Below are positions 54,507 through 62,999 of a DNA stretch of 64,000 nucleotides, piece by piece (position 1 is the stretch's first letter; every line of letters starts with the position of its first letter). Source of the DNA: Tolypothrix tenuis PCC 7101 (GTDB taxonomy: Bacteria; Cyanobacteriota; Cyanobacteriia; Cyanobacteriales; Nostocaceae); NCBI RefSeq assembly GCF_002368295.1, contig NZ_AP018248.1, positions 2,849,977-2,913,976 of the forward strand, written 5' to 3'. A program made the position numbers and the translations under genes. Under the pieces are notes generated by a model. It was not told where the DNA came from and ran no database searches. It saw only the letters and a program-made list of their open reading frames with translations.

Positions 54507-55069
54507 AACTGTCTGTTGTCATAACTACTAAACTGAAGACAGAATACACAAGACAAGCAAATTAAACCAGTAGATATTTGTATAGGGAATGAGTGATGGG
54601 GAATTTCTAGATTTCCCCCGATCCCCTTCTCATGCATAGTAACGAATATTCAGTGAAATCGTACTCACCTCTGCTTTAGGGAGATGTTACGTGAAAAAAA
54701 AGTTTTGTTAAATTCCTGGAATCTATTCTTCTCAAGTTGTTGTAGTGGAAAGCATTGAGTTTCCTGTGCGCTATAGCTATTTATTTTATGACTTTCGTTA
54801 GAGCCATTTTAGGAACATTTATGTTATAGAATTTTTCTAGTCATGATGTTTTTTAGGATGTCAAATCTATTTTTCTCTATATGAAAGAATAAAAAAGGAT
54901 GATTGAATGATGTTAAAAATTTAAGATTCAGTCAGCATTAAATAGGGTTTCATCTGCAAGTTAAAGTTAGCTAACACAAAATTTTTTCAGCTTTTTTTAA
55001 AGTAGAAGCTCTATCTTAAGCTGGGATGAGTGATTTAAAGTAGGATAAAAATAAGTAGAGGAGAAAAAC
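54507..55069. other. AT-rich intergenic gap, nothing recognised
   Basis: 563 bp between divergent genes. It must hold two promoters. GAGGAGAAAAAC just before 55070 is the strong ribosome site of the amidase gene. I see no repeat, hairpin or credible small gene. Confidence 0.5.
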
Positions 55070-56011
55070 ATGAAATTTGGTATTGATAGCGGACATAATT
55101 GCCCTCCAGATACTGGAGCTAGAGGTATAAAGGTTGAAGATAATTTAACCTTAGATGTCGGCAATAGAGTTATCAACAAGCTAAAAGCTTTAGGGCATGA
55201 AGTTGTTGTTTGTAGACCAGATAGAGCCAGTTCAGTAACTGATTCACTATCCAGAAGATGTGCTACAGCAAATTCTTCAAGAGTAGATATATATGTCTCT
55301 ATTCACTTTAATTCCTTTAACGGACAAGCGAATGGCACAGAAGTATTTGCTGGTAGCGATACAAGCAGAAAAATCGCTAAACCTGTATTAGACGAAATTG
55401 TCAAATTAGGATTTTTTAATCGAGGAGTTAAAAGTGGTTCCCACTTATATGTCCTCAGAAACACAAATATGCCTGCAATTCTGGTAGAAGGTTGTTTTAT
55501 TGATTCTCAAAAAGATATGAATCTTTTTGAACCAGAAGCGATGGCTAATGCGATTGTTAAAGGGTTAACAGGTAAATTACCAACTACTCCTGTAAATCCT
55601 GTACCAGATGAAGAAATGAATGTAGATACCACAGTTTTAAGGCTGCAAAAAACTTTAAATCAGCTAAAAATAACTGATACAAATGGTAAACCTTTAAAAG
55701 AAGATGGTATATCAGGTAATTCTACAAGATCTGCAGTCGCTAAATTCCAAAGAGTTGCAGGAATTCCAGAAACAGGAACAGCTGATAAAGCTACATGGGA
55801 TGCCATAAACCTCATATTAGCAAAACGGATCATTCGCCTAAATCATGCTGGTGGCCCAGTGATTAGGTATTTACAATATCGTCTAGGTGTTGATGTTGAT
55901 GGTGTTTATGGGCCACAAACAGAGACAATAGTTAAAAACTTCCAAAAGCAAAATAGTTTAGTTGCTGATGGAATTATCGGCCCTGCTAGCTGGCAGAAAA
56001 TAATTGGTTAA
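55070..56011 (+). CDS. N-acetylmuramoyl-L-alanine amidase with two peptidoglycan-binding domains
   Basis: 313 residues. The N-terminal Amidase_3 domain (1-170) has the zinc and catalytic residues His9 (SGHN), Glu23, His79 (SIHFNSF) and Glu140 (LVEGCF). Two PG_binding_1 domains follow (about 185-250, with GISGNSTRSAVAKFQ; about 258-312, with VDGVYGPQTETIVKNFQ). It would cut the amide bond between MurNAc and the stem peptide. It has no signal peptide, which is unlike housekeeping AmiC-type enzymes and more like phage or spore-type lysins. Confidence 0.92.
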   Translation: MKFGIDSGHNCPPDTGARGIKVEDNLTLDVGNRVINKLKALGHEVVVCRPDRASSVTDSLSRRCATANSSRVDIYVSIHFNSFNGQANGTEVFAGSDTSRKIAKPVLDEIVKLGFFNRGVKSGSHLYVLRNTNMPAILVEGCFIDSQKDMNLFEPEAMANAIVKGLTGKLPTTPVNPVPDEEMNVDTTVLRLQKTLNQLKITDTNGKPLKEDGISGNSTRSAVAKFQRVAGIPETGTADKATWDAINLILAKRIIRLNHAGGPVIRYLQYRLGVDVDGVYGPQTETIVKNFQKQNSLVADGIIGPASWQKIIG

Positions 56012-56128
56012 TTATCAATAATTCATTACTCAGCGAGCCTAGATAAGAGGAGATTGTCAATCATTTAAAAATACTTAAATTACAATGATTGGCAATTTTA
56101 ATATTTTATGCTCATATCGTCTTAAACA

Positions 56129-56224
56129 ATAGACTTCTTGTAAAAGTAACTGACAAAAGTCAGAAAAAGTAAAAAGAGAAATTATATTCCTTCTTACTTC
56201 ACCTAACTTCTACAAGAAGTCTAT
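56129..56224. repeat. MITE-like element with ATAGACTTCTTGTA termini
   Basis: Perfect 14-bp inverted repeats, ATAGACTTCTTGTA at 56129-56142 and TACAAGAAGTCTAT at 56211-56224, enclose 68 bp without a gene. It lies between the two peptidoglycan hydrolase genes. No clear target duplication is seen. Confidence 0.75.
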
Positions 56225-56247
56225 GATTTTTTAATGAGGGGAAAATC

Positions 56248-57324
56248 ATGGCTTTTAATGTCAATGTTCTGAAATTACCCGTTATCAAAGTTGGCTCGAA
56301 CAATGCTGTGGTTACTGCTTGGCAAAGCTTTCTCAAAGATGCTGAATTTCCTATTGGTGTTGTGGATGGCGACTTTGGTAAACAAACTGACCAAGCAACT
56401 CGTAGCTATCAACAGAAAAATGGTTTAACGGCTGATGGTGTTGTCGGGAATATGACCTATGCTAAAGCCCTAAATCAAGGTTTAATTTTTAAACTAAATT
56501 TACCAGCAAATACATTACTCAGTTACCTGAATTTTGGTGAAGCCGAAGTTAAAGATTTACAAGCATCTTTAAATAAAACTGGGCAATTAAATCCGCCTTT
56601 AACAGCAGATGGAGACTTCGGTATTACTAGTAATAAAGGATTAGCCGAAGCATATAAAAAAAGAGATGTGCGCTGGCGTAGCGAATTAGAAGCAGCCTTA
56701 AGTGATGCAACTAAGCAAAAATTAGGACAAGATTTAACTCAAGCTTTAGACATTTTGAATGGCTATGCCAAAATTCAGAGATTTACGCTAAGTGGGGCAC
56801 ATTGGATTGATAGTTTTCCTACTAGCAAATTGATTGCTGATTTAGCTTCACCATTTCGCCAACGAGTAGAAGCATTTCAAAAAGCGCTGATTGATGCGGG
56901 ATGTCAAGTAATTGTTACCGCTACCCATCGTCCGAAAGAACGTGCTTACTTGATGCATTATGCAGCCAGAATTAACAGACAAGAGATAGCAGCTAAATTT
57001 GTTCCTAAAATGGCTGGAGTAAACATTGAATGGGAACATTACAGCAATGCTGGTTCGGTACAAGCAGCAAAAGAGATGGTAGAAGCTTATGGAGTGGGGG
57101 GTAATCCTGTTTCCTTAAATTCTCGCCATATTCAGAGATTGGCGATTGATTGGAATGTTACTTGGAATGGCAAGATTAATATTAAAGATGCTAATGGAAA
57201 AACTGTCACTATTGGCGACCCAGCAAATGCAGCCCTCAATAGAAATTTATGGACAGTAGGAAGTAGCTATGGGGTGTATAAATTGAGTAATGACCCTCCG
57301 CATTGGTCAGTGGATGGGTATTAA
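56248..57324 (+). CDS. Peptidoglycan-binding protein with M15-like D-Ala-D-Ala/L-Ala-D-Glu peptidase domain
   Basis: 358 residues. Residues 12-75 form a PG_binding_1 domain (GDFGKQTDQATRSYQQKNGL); about 85-175 hold a second, degenerate one (DGDFGITSNKGLAEAY). The C-terminal domain (about 200-358) shows an M15/VanY-like zinc site: His294 and Asp301 in the HxxxxxxD motif (RHIQRLAIDW) and His352 in DPPHWS, with VTATHRPKERAYLMHY matching the family core. No signal peptide. A strong GAGGGGAAAA ribosome site precedes it. With the upstream amidase it forms a two-enzyme cell-wall lytic pair. Confidence 0.85.
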   Translation: MAFNVNVLKLPVIKVGSNNAVVTAWQSFLKDAEFPIGVVDGDFGKQTDQATRSYQQKNGLTADGVVGNMTYAKALNQGLIFKLNLPANTLLSYLNFGEAEVKDLQASLNKTGQLNPPLTADGDFGITSNKGLAEAYKKRDVRWRSELEAALSDATKQKLGQDLTQALDILNGYAKIQRFTLSGAHWIDSFPTSKLIADLASPFRQRVEAFQKALIDAGCQVIVTATHRPKERAYLMHYAARINRQEIAAKFVPKMAGVNIEWEHYSNAGSVQAAKEMVEAYGVGGNPVSLNSRHIQRLAIDWNVTWNGKINIKDANGKTVTIGDPANAALNRNLWTVGSSYGVYKLSNDPPHWSVDGY

Positions 57325-57353
57325 TTTTGTAGTGAGGGGATGAGGGGGATGAG

Positions 57354-57467
57354 GCAATACTTGTCGGTTAAGGGGAAAAAGGGTAAGAAAAAACCTTTAA
57401 TCCTTAACCTTTCACCTTTTACCCAAAACCAATTTTGGGTTGACAACCCTTAACCGAGTAGTATTGG
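57354..57467. repeat. Dispersed repeat, CAATACTTGTCG family (longest copy)
   Basis: Begins GCAATACTTGTCGGTTAAGG, has purine- and pyrimidine-rich halves (CCTTTAATCC, CCTTTTACCC), an inner CCAATTTTGG palindrome, and ends CCGAGTAGTATTGG, complementary to its start. Fourth copy of the family described at 255-337. Confidence 0.65.
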
Positions 57468-57553
57468 GAGATTAGGGGGATGAGGAACTAGTCCTAATGC
57501 AAAAAATTTTATCGCCAACCGTGAAAGTTGGAATGAGATTTTTACTCTTGTAC

Positions 57554-57573
57554 AGACGCGATTAATCGCGTCT
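57554..57573. repeat. Perfect 20-bp palindrome
   Basis: AGACGCGATTAATCGCGTCT, fully self-complementary; a second, slightly diverged copy is at 8342-8361. It lies in the gap downstream of the M15-like gene. Confidence 0.75.
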
Positions 57574-57613
57574 CTCCAACTAAGAACTCAGCACTTTAAA
57601 TTCAGTCCAGTAG

Positions 57614-57677
57614 GGTGTGTTACGGCTGTACAAGAAATTCGGAACTGTAAAAGAGTGAGAATTAGCCGTAACGCACC
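57614..57677. repeat. REP-like inverted repeat GGTGTGTTACGGCT/AGCCGTAACGCACC
   Basis: 14-bp arms with one mismatch enclose 36 bp, between converging genes. Same family as 32074-32101 and 61711-61739 (GTAGGGTGTGTT / GTAGGATGCGTT starts). Confidence 0.7.
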
Positions 57678-57697
57678 ATCTTTCTTTAATAAATCAT

Positions 57698-58282
57698 TTA
57701 GCCGCGGTTACGTTCTAGTAGCAGCATCATCATTAAACTTAGCAAAACTTGTTCCTCTTCGCGATCGCTCATTTGATCCACAGCTTTAATCGTAAATTGG
57801 CGCGAAAGGAAAGACGGGATTTTCTCTAAACGCATCACAACCGTACCATCAGCCCGACTTACTAAATAAACTGGGTTAAATACATAACCCGTAAACATCC
57901 CCACAATGGGAATTTCTGCAAATAGCGCATCTGCAACCTTTACCCAGGGATTTTTCTCTTGAATGTTGAGATTGCTAGTCTCACCATCAAATATGTCATA
58001 ACGTGCTCGCCAAAGCGATCGCAATCCTCGCCGTTTTACCCCCCCAATATCTCTACCATTGCTATCTGTAAAGTTATAACGTGCCGAAAAGTCAATAATT
58101 CGGTCAGCTTTAATGTAATAAAGCGGTCGTGTACGTTCTACATCAGCAAAGATGGTAATTGCTTCCTTTAGCTTGAAGAGTTTCTGTTTGACGTAGAAAA
58201 CCAAATTTCCTTGGTTATCAACAATCGATATTTGCGGCGCTAAAGCCCAGAATTTGAAGGTAAGTTCTAAAGGGTACTGCAT
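57698..58282 (-). CDS. LURP-one/Tubby-like-fold protein
   Basis: 194 residues. The sequence of beta strands with Gly-rich turns (ALAPQISIVDNQGNLVFYVKQKLFKLKEAITIF, cited in part: QGNLVFYVKQKLFKLKE; LYYIKADRIIDFSARYNFTDSNG; NPVYLVSRADGTVVMRLEK) matches the LURP-one-related/scramblase-like beta-barrel with a central helix. These proteins are thought to bind membranes or lipids, but no enzymatic function is established. No signal peptide. The gene begins about 72 bp from a very long heptamer STRR, which lies upstream. Confidence 0.75.
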   Translation of the reverse strand: MQYPLELTFKFWALAPQISIVDNQGNLVFYVKQKLFKLKEAITIFADVERTRPLYYIKADRIIDFSARYNFTDSNGRDIGGVKRRGLRSLWRARYDIFDGETSNLNIQEKNPWVKVADALFAEIPIVGMFTGYVFNPVYLVSRADGTVVMRLEKIPSFLSRQFTIKAVDQMSDREEEQVLLSLMMMLLLERNRG

Positions 58283-58354
58283 AGTTCAGTAAAAACATCA
58301 AGATTACTCACCTTATTTATCCCAGTTTTTGCAGTTAATCAATTGGGTTTGGGA

Positions 58355-58739
58355 ATTGGTAATGGGTAATGGGTAATGGGTAATGGGTAATGGGTAATGG
58401 GTAATGGGTAATGGGTAATGGGTAATGGGTAATGGGTAATGGGTAATGGGTAATGGGTAATGGGTAATGGGTAATGGGTAATGGGTAATGGGTAATGGGT
58501 AAGGAGTAATGAGTAATGGGTAATGGGTAATGGGTAATGGGTAATGGGTAATGGGTAAGGAGTAATGAGTAATGGGTAATGGGTAATGAGTAATGAGTAA
58601 TGAGTAATGGGTAATGAGTAATGTAATGGGTAAGGAGTAATGAGTAATGAGTAATGGGTAATGAGTAATGGGTAATGGGTAAGGAGTAATGAGTAATGAG
58701 TAATGAGTAATGAGTAATGGGTAATGGGTAAGGAGTAAT
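58355..58739. repeat. Long heptamer STRR (GGGTAAT)n with variant units
   Basis: About 55 tandem heptamers over 385 bp. The main unit is GGGTAAT. Variant units GGGTAAG, GAGTAAT and GAGTAAG occur in blocks, more often towards the 58500-58740 end, and one unit is shortened near 58618-58630. The minus strand stays open in two frames because the period and unit lack stops, which produces repetitive spurious peptides. CCCCAGT/CCCCAAT heptamers continue to 58810. Confidence 0.95.
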
Positions 58740-58917
58740 TGGTGTTTGTATACCTTATTCCCCTCATCCCCAGTCACCAATCCCCAGTCCCCAGTCCCTA
58801 ATCCCCAATCCCAAAAAAAATTTCCCACAGGGTGCATAAACTAATCGAGGTCAACCTATTGAGTAAGTGAAGGGGTTAAAGCCCAATACAAACATTGAAA
58901 ACTTTAGGAGAATGACT

Positions 58918-59565
58918 ATGAAATTCCGTAACTTAACTGGTTCTTTGCTAACAGCTACCGCACTTTTAACCGCTACATTACCAGCTTTCGCCGGGCCTTT
59001 TGATGCACAGCCTGCTGGGATTTTTAAACCCGGTGTTCTCACCCCTGGGGTAAATGTTGGTAATGGTACTCCTAACAATTCTGCACCTAGCAATCCAGTT
59101 GGGAATAGTGAAATTCAAGGATTGGGCGATCATCAATCTTGGGTTGACCCAAAAACTTTAGCAAATGACCCGCGTGCTTTGTGTAGTGATGTGGGTTTGG
59201 GAAACAATACTCGCAGTAGTGCTAGCAAAGTAGCGATCGCAAACTCTAGCAGCACCCGTTCTAGTTCTTCTCGCAGTCACAATGATGGCGGTGGCGGTGG
59301 TGTTAGCTTCTTGGGTATTGGCGTGAGTGGTAGCGGTGCTAGCCAAGGTAGTCAAAATAATAGCGATTCTAAAGATATTCGCAATAACCGCAATGAAGAA
59401 AATACCAGCAGTTCTTCCACTGTAGTGCAAGGTAAGAATTGCGATGCTTTTGTTAACTCTGCTGCGGCTAGAGATATGAATTACCAAGACAACCTGACTC
59501 GCCGTTATGAAATTAAAACAGGTCGCCGGGGACAGCAGGTAAATCAACTGTTAGACAACAAATAA
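58918..59565 (+). CDS. Secreted Ser/Asn/Gly-rich hypothetical protein
   Basis: 215 residues from ATG 58918 with an AGGAG ribosome site. Signal peptide 1-24 (SLLTATALLTATLPAFA) with cleavage after FAG or AFA. The mature part has a Pro/Gly-rich start (GIFKPGVLTPGVNVGNG), a Ser-rich middle with a run of glycines (about 125-160) and a more regular C-terminal end (CDAFVNSAAARDMNYQDNLTRRYEIK) with two cysteines in all. I do not recognise a domain. Probably an envelope or extracellular protein. Confidence 0.75.
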   Translation: MKFRNLTGSLLTATALLTATLPAFAGPFDAQPAGIFKPGVLTPGVNVGNGTPNNSAPSNPVGNSEIQGLGDHQSWVDPKTLANDPRALCSDVGLGNNTRSSASKVAIANSSSTRSSSSRSHNDGGGGGVSFLGIGVSGSGASQGSQNNSDSKDIRNNRNEENTSSSSTVVQGKNCDAFVNSAAARDMNYQDNLTRRYEIKTGRRGQQVNQLLDNK

Positions 59566-59666
59566 TACCAATTCGTAATTCGTAATTTGTAATTCGTAAT
59601 TTTGAATTGATTCTACGCCGGGGTTAGCGCCCTGGCAATTGCTTTATTAACTTCTCAGGAGAAATT

Positions 59667-60068
59667 ATGAAAAGTCCGCCTGGAGCAAAAATTATTACTT
59701 TAAGTACAACTTTGCTGTTGTCTATATCATCTTTAGCCGGCGCTCAAACTCCAAGAATTAGAGACTCGCAAATTCTGCCTTATATTTTGGATAACCCGAA
59801 TGAAAACTCTTTGGTGAGAGTGCGCTGTGTTCCTAATTATAGGCAAGACGGTGATAGGAATCGACGTATGATTAGAGATACTCTCTTGCGACCAACTCAG
59901 AGCGAACAAACAGTGACAATTGAAATTGAAGGGAGTTGTCGTAATGTGAGAATTAGTGTTCCTGAAAATGCACAATTTTTCGATTTTCCTGTAAATAATT
60001 CCGATTTAGACAACTCTTGGCTAACTCGTCCCGGTTCTGGATGGTATTGGTTTCATCATCAGCGATAA
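59667..60068 (+). CDS. Small secreted hypothetical protein
   Basis: 133 residues with signal peptide (IITLSTTLLLSISSLAGA) and ribosome site AGGAGAAATT. Mature region contains a pair of cysteines (RVRCVPN and EGSCRNV) likely in a disulfide, Arg-rich QDGDRNRRMIRDTLL, and a Trp-rich end (RPGSGWYWFHH). No family recognised. It lies 101 bp after the previous secreted protein on the same strand; TAATTCG-type heptamers separate them. Confidence 0.72.
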   Translation: MKSPPGAKIITLSTTLLLSISSLAGAQTPRIRDSQILPYILDNPNENSLVRVRCVPNYRQDGDRNRRMIRDTLLRPTQSEQTVTIEIEGSCRNVRISVPENAQFFDFPVNNSDLDNSWLTRPGSGWYWFHHQR

Positions 60069-60294
60069 TTCTTGGAAGAAATAGGGGGAAAGGGAAAAGG
60101 TAAAGGGTGAAAGGGAGTGAATTAATGAGGAATTTACTTTTTAGTTAACTCAAAATATCCAGCAGCAGAATAAGGGATAATAACTGATGGCTTGAATTGA
60201 GAAAATTTCCCTTATACCAAATTAGGATATGTAGTATTGTTTGAAAAAAATCTAACATAATTGTGTTCAAGGTTTTCAATCCAAAATTGGTATT

Positions 60295-61122
60295 ATGTCA
60301 GATTCATCTCGGCTTTCTGATGAAGCGTTAAGCCATTATGAGATTGGTCAAGAGCAAGAACGCTTATCACAAGGTACAGGTTTACTAGAATTTGTTCGCA
60401 CCCGAGAAATTATTAGTCGTTATCTACCTCCTGCACCAGCAGTAATTTTTGATGTTGGCGGTGGTGCTGGTGTCTATGCTTATTGGTTGGCTCAACAAGG
60501 TTATGAAGTGCATTTAATTGATGTGGTTCCTTTGCACATCGAGCAAGCACAACGCTTTGCAGCAGCGCAACCTGATTATCCTTTAGCGAGTTTAACTGTT
60601 GGGGATGCAAGGCAATTAAATCGGGCAGATAGTAGTGTTGATGCTGTATTACTACTTGGGCCTTTATATCACTTAATCGAGCGCCAAGAGCGAATATTAG
60701 CTTTGCGAGAAGCTTATCGGATTTTAAAACCCGGAGGATTTGTTTTTGCGGCGGGAATTTCTCGTTTTGCTTCTACTTTAGATGGATTATTTCAGGGATA
60801 TTTAGCAGATCCAGAATTTGTCAAAATTGTGCAACAGGATTTGATTGATGGTCAACATCGCAATCCAAATAACCATCCTGCTTACTTTACCACAGCTTTC
60901 TTACATCATCCTGATGAACTGCAAGCTGAAATAGAAGCCGCTGGTTTAGATTATGAAACTACTTTAGCCATTGAAGGGCCTGGCTGGCTATTACAAAACT
61001 TTGATGAACATTGGCATGATTTAAGCCGTCGTCACCGTCTTTTACAAGCTATCCGTTGGTTAGAAGCTGAACCTTCTACCTTGGGTATGAGTGCCCATAT
61101 TATAGCGATCGCTCGCAAATAA
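60295..61122 (+). CDS. Class I SAM-dependent methyltransferase (UbiE-like)
   Basis: 275 residues, cytoplasmic. Motif I VIFDVGGGAGVYAYWLA near residue 58, the acidic LIDVVP after strand 2, VGDARQLN, then DAVLLLGPLYHLIERQERI and ILKPGGFVFAAGISRF, the canonical Methyltransf_11/25 layout. The substrate is not identifiable; UbiE-like enzymes methylate small molecules. Preceded by an AT-rich stretch and purine-rich sequence. Confidence 0.9.
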   Translation: MSDSSRLSDEALSHYEIGQEQERLSQGTGLLEFVRTREIISRYLPPAPAVIFDVGGGAGVYAYWLAQQGYEVHLIDVVPLHIEQAQRFAAAQPDYPLASLTVGDARQLNRADSSVDAVLLLGPLYHLIERQERILALREAYRILKPGGFVFAAGISRFASTLDGLFQGYLADPEFVKIVQQDLIDGQHRNPNNHPAYFTTAFLHHPDELQAEIEAAGLDYETTLAIEGPGWLLQNFDEHWHDLSRRHRLLQAIRWLEAEPSTLGMSAHIIAIARK

Positions 61123-61225
61123 TTGTAGACGCAACTCATAGAAGCAGGACTTTGGACAATTTACATTTTGTTATATAGTGAGGTTGATTCTTACCTAACT
61201 ACATAATTCACATTTCATTTTCCTG

Positions 61226-61693
61226 ATGAATATCACGCAATTATTTAACGTTGCCAATCTTTTCGTTTTACCTTTTTGGGCGTTGATGATTCTCTTGCCT
61301 AATTGGAAAGTTACAAGGCGAATTATGGAATCATATTTACCCTTTGTACCTTTAGCAGGAGCATATTTATATTTATTTATCACTAGCATTACGCCAGAAA
61401 ATGCTCAAGCTTTAGCCAATCCACAACTAGCTGATATTGCTAAATTTTTTGCTGATGAAAAAGCTGCTGCTACAGGTTGGATTCACTTTTTGGTAATGGA
61501 TTTATTTGTGGGACGCTGGATATATTGGGAAGGGCAAAAAAACGGAATTTGGACAATTCATTCTCTAGCACTTTGTTTATTTGCTGGCCCTTTAGGTGTG
61601 CTTTCGCATATTCTCACTGCTTGGATAACGAAAGCATTTTCGCCTAATTCCGCTACCGAAACAACCACATCCTCTAGTAGTAAATTTATTTGA
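61226..61693 (+). CDS. ABA4-like (DUF4281) membrane protein
   Basis: 155 residues with about four transmembrane helices. The pattern NVANLFVLPFWALMILLPNW at the start (within the quotation limit here), GWIHFLVMDLFVGRWIYWEG and GPLGVLSHILTAW is that of the ABA DEFICIENT 4/DUF4281 family. In plants ABA4 is needed for neoxanthin formation; the role of the cyanobacterial relatives in carotenoid metabolism is not settled. A REP-like hairpin follows between this and the convergent next gene. Confidence 0.85.
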   Translation: MNITQLFNVANLFVLPFWALMILLPNWKVTRRIMESYLPFVPLAGAYLYLFITSITPENAQALANPQLADIAKFFADEKAAATGWIHFLVMDLFVGRWIYWEGQKNGIWTIHSLALCLFAGPLGVLSHILTAWITKAFSPNSATETTTSSSSKFI

Positions 61694-61710
61694 TTTTTGA
61701 AGTTCACGTA

Positions 61711-61739
61711 GGATGCGTTACGCTATCGCTAACGCATCC
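61711..61739. terminator. Palindromic hairpin between convergent genes
   Basis: GGATGCGTTA pairs perfectly with TAACGCATCC around CGCTATCGC. The T-rich sequence on one side (GATATTTTTAC) would suit termination of the plus-strand transcript. It belongs to the same REP-like family as 32074 and 57614. Confidence 0.65.
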
Positions 61740-61747
61740 TGATATTT

Positions 61748-62749
61748 TTACAAACCCCGAAAATATTTTTTGCGTATCTTAAAATAGATAGTCTGCGCGA
61801 GTAATTTATTTAAACGCATCTTGGTTAAACTTGGAATATTAGATTGCTGCTTAATTTTATGATCAAAAAATTCATTTAATTCATCTAAAATAACTTGCAA
61901 TCGCTTCATAATATTTTCATAGCGATACTCTGCAAAAAATTCTTCGGGTAAAGTAGGTTTTACAGATGATTCAAGTAAATTCAATATACGTTGAACATCA
62001 AATTCTTTGGAATATGCCGCAATTTTATAGCAATTAAACCCAGGATCTAAATAATCTGACAACCCACCATTAACGCTAGAAAATACTTGACAACCACAAG
62101 CTAAAGCCTCCATTGGTTGCAGGCCAAATCCTTCACTTACACGCTGTTGTGCCCAATATTCAGCAGAGTCATAAAGGTAAATCTTCGCCCGGTTAAACAA
62201 ACTCGGCAAATCTTCAACATAAGAATTCACTACAAAAACATTACATTTTTTCTGTAATTGCGGAATTAATTCTTTCATTAAATATTCTGAAGATTTACGC
62301 GCCTGTACCAAAACATCTATATCGCGCTCTATATGTAAATTTTTAAATTCATCCGAAATTTGATTGGGTAAATAATAAATTAAAGAATTAGGACATTTTT
62401 GTCCCCAATATCCCATTGTATTACGGCTGACAGTGATAATAGGAATACTCGGAGGTAGTTGGAAGTTGTAACCTGCACTGTGGGCATGATAAACAACATT
62501 ATATTGCTTCAGCTTGGTAACAAGTTTAGCTATATCAAATCCCCAACTAATTACAAAAATTACATCATCTAAATTTTTCTCCTTCAGCAAATCATCTATA
62601 AACAGTTTGCCTGTTTCTCGTTGACGGTAGGTTACAACTTCAGCGCTACAAATTTGCTGCACCAGATTCACTGTTTTTAATTCTGCCCAAAGACCCCCAC
62701 AGGCAAATTTACCATCTGTTCCTGGTAGTAAAAAGTAAAGCTTTCTCAT
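61748..62749 (-). CDS. Glycosyltransferase, GT-B fold (GT4-like)
   Basis: 333 residues. The C-terminal donor-binding domain has SEGFGLQPMEALACGCQVFSS followed by GGLSDYL (cited with its key E-x7-E residues: Glu in SEGFG and Glu in MEALACG), the hallmark of retaining GT4-type enzymes. The N-terminal domain starts MRKLYFLLPGTDGKFACGG. It probably adds a sugar to an envelope glycan or glycolipid; the acceptor is unknown. Cytoplasmic or peripherally membrane bound. Confidence 0.85.
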   Translation of the reverse strand: MRKLYFLLPGTDGKFACGGLWAELKTVNLVQQICSAEVVTYRQRETGKLFIDDLLKEKNLDDVIFVISWGFDIAKLVTKLKQYNVVYHAHSAGYNFQLPPSIPIITVSRNTMGYWGQKCPNSLIYYLPNQISDEFKNLHIERDIDVLVQARKSSEYLMKELIPQLQKKCNVFVVNSYVEDLPSLFNRAKIYLYDSAEYWAQQRVSEGFGLQPMEALACGCQVFSSVNGGLSDYLDPGFNCYKIAAYSKEFDVQRILNLLESSVKPTLPEEFFAEYRYENIMKRLQVILDELNEFFDHKIKQQSNIPSLTKMRLNKLLAQTIYFKIRKKYFRGL

Positions 62750-62999
62750 TATATATTTCTCTTGAATGCATGAACTGATAACAGTAATTCACTATCTTAG
62801 TAGTAAATCCGCAATTTTCAATTTCATTGATAAAGTAAAAATTAAATTTTTGAGTGTATGTTACGGCATTTGTAATGCTGAGTTTTTAATTAAATATTCA
62901 CGTTGTAAATTACACAACGGAGGCATGAAAATCTTTCTGCTCTAGCCCCTATTCCCTAACGCCTCTTTTCTAAATAGAGGAATATTTGCTCAAGTTAGT

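Noticed and set aside
58355..58739. CRISPR-like appearance of tandem repeats
   Set aside because: Seven-base units without unique spacers and no cas genes; this is an STRR.
58313..58837. Two long overlapping minus-strand frames of repeated ITHYPLP-type peptides
   Set aside because: They are only translations of the GGGTAAT STRR; no ribosome site or non-repeat coding signal.
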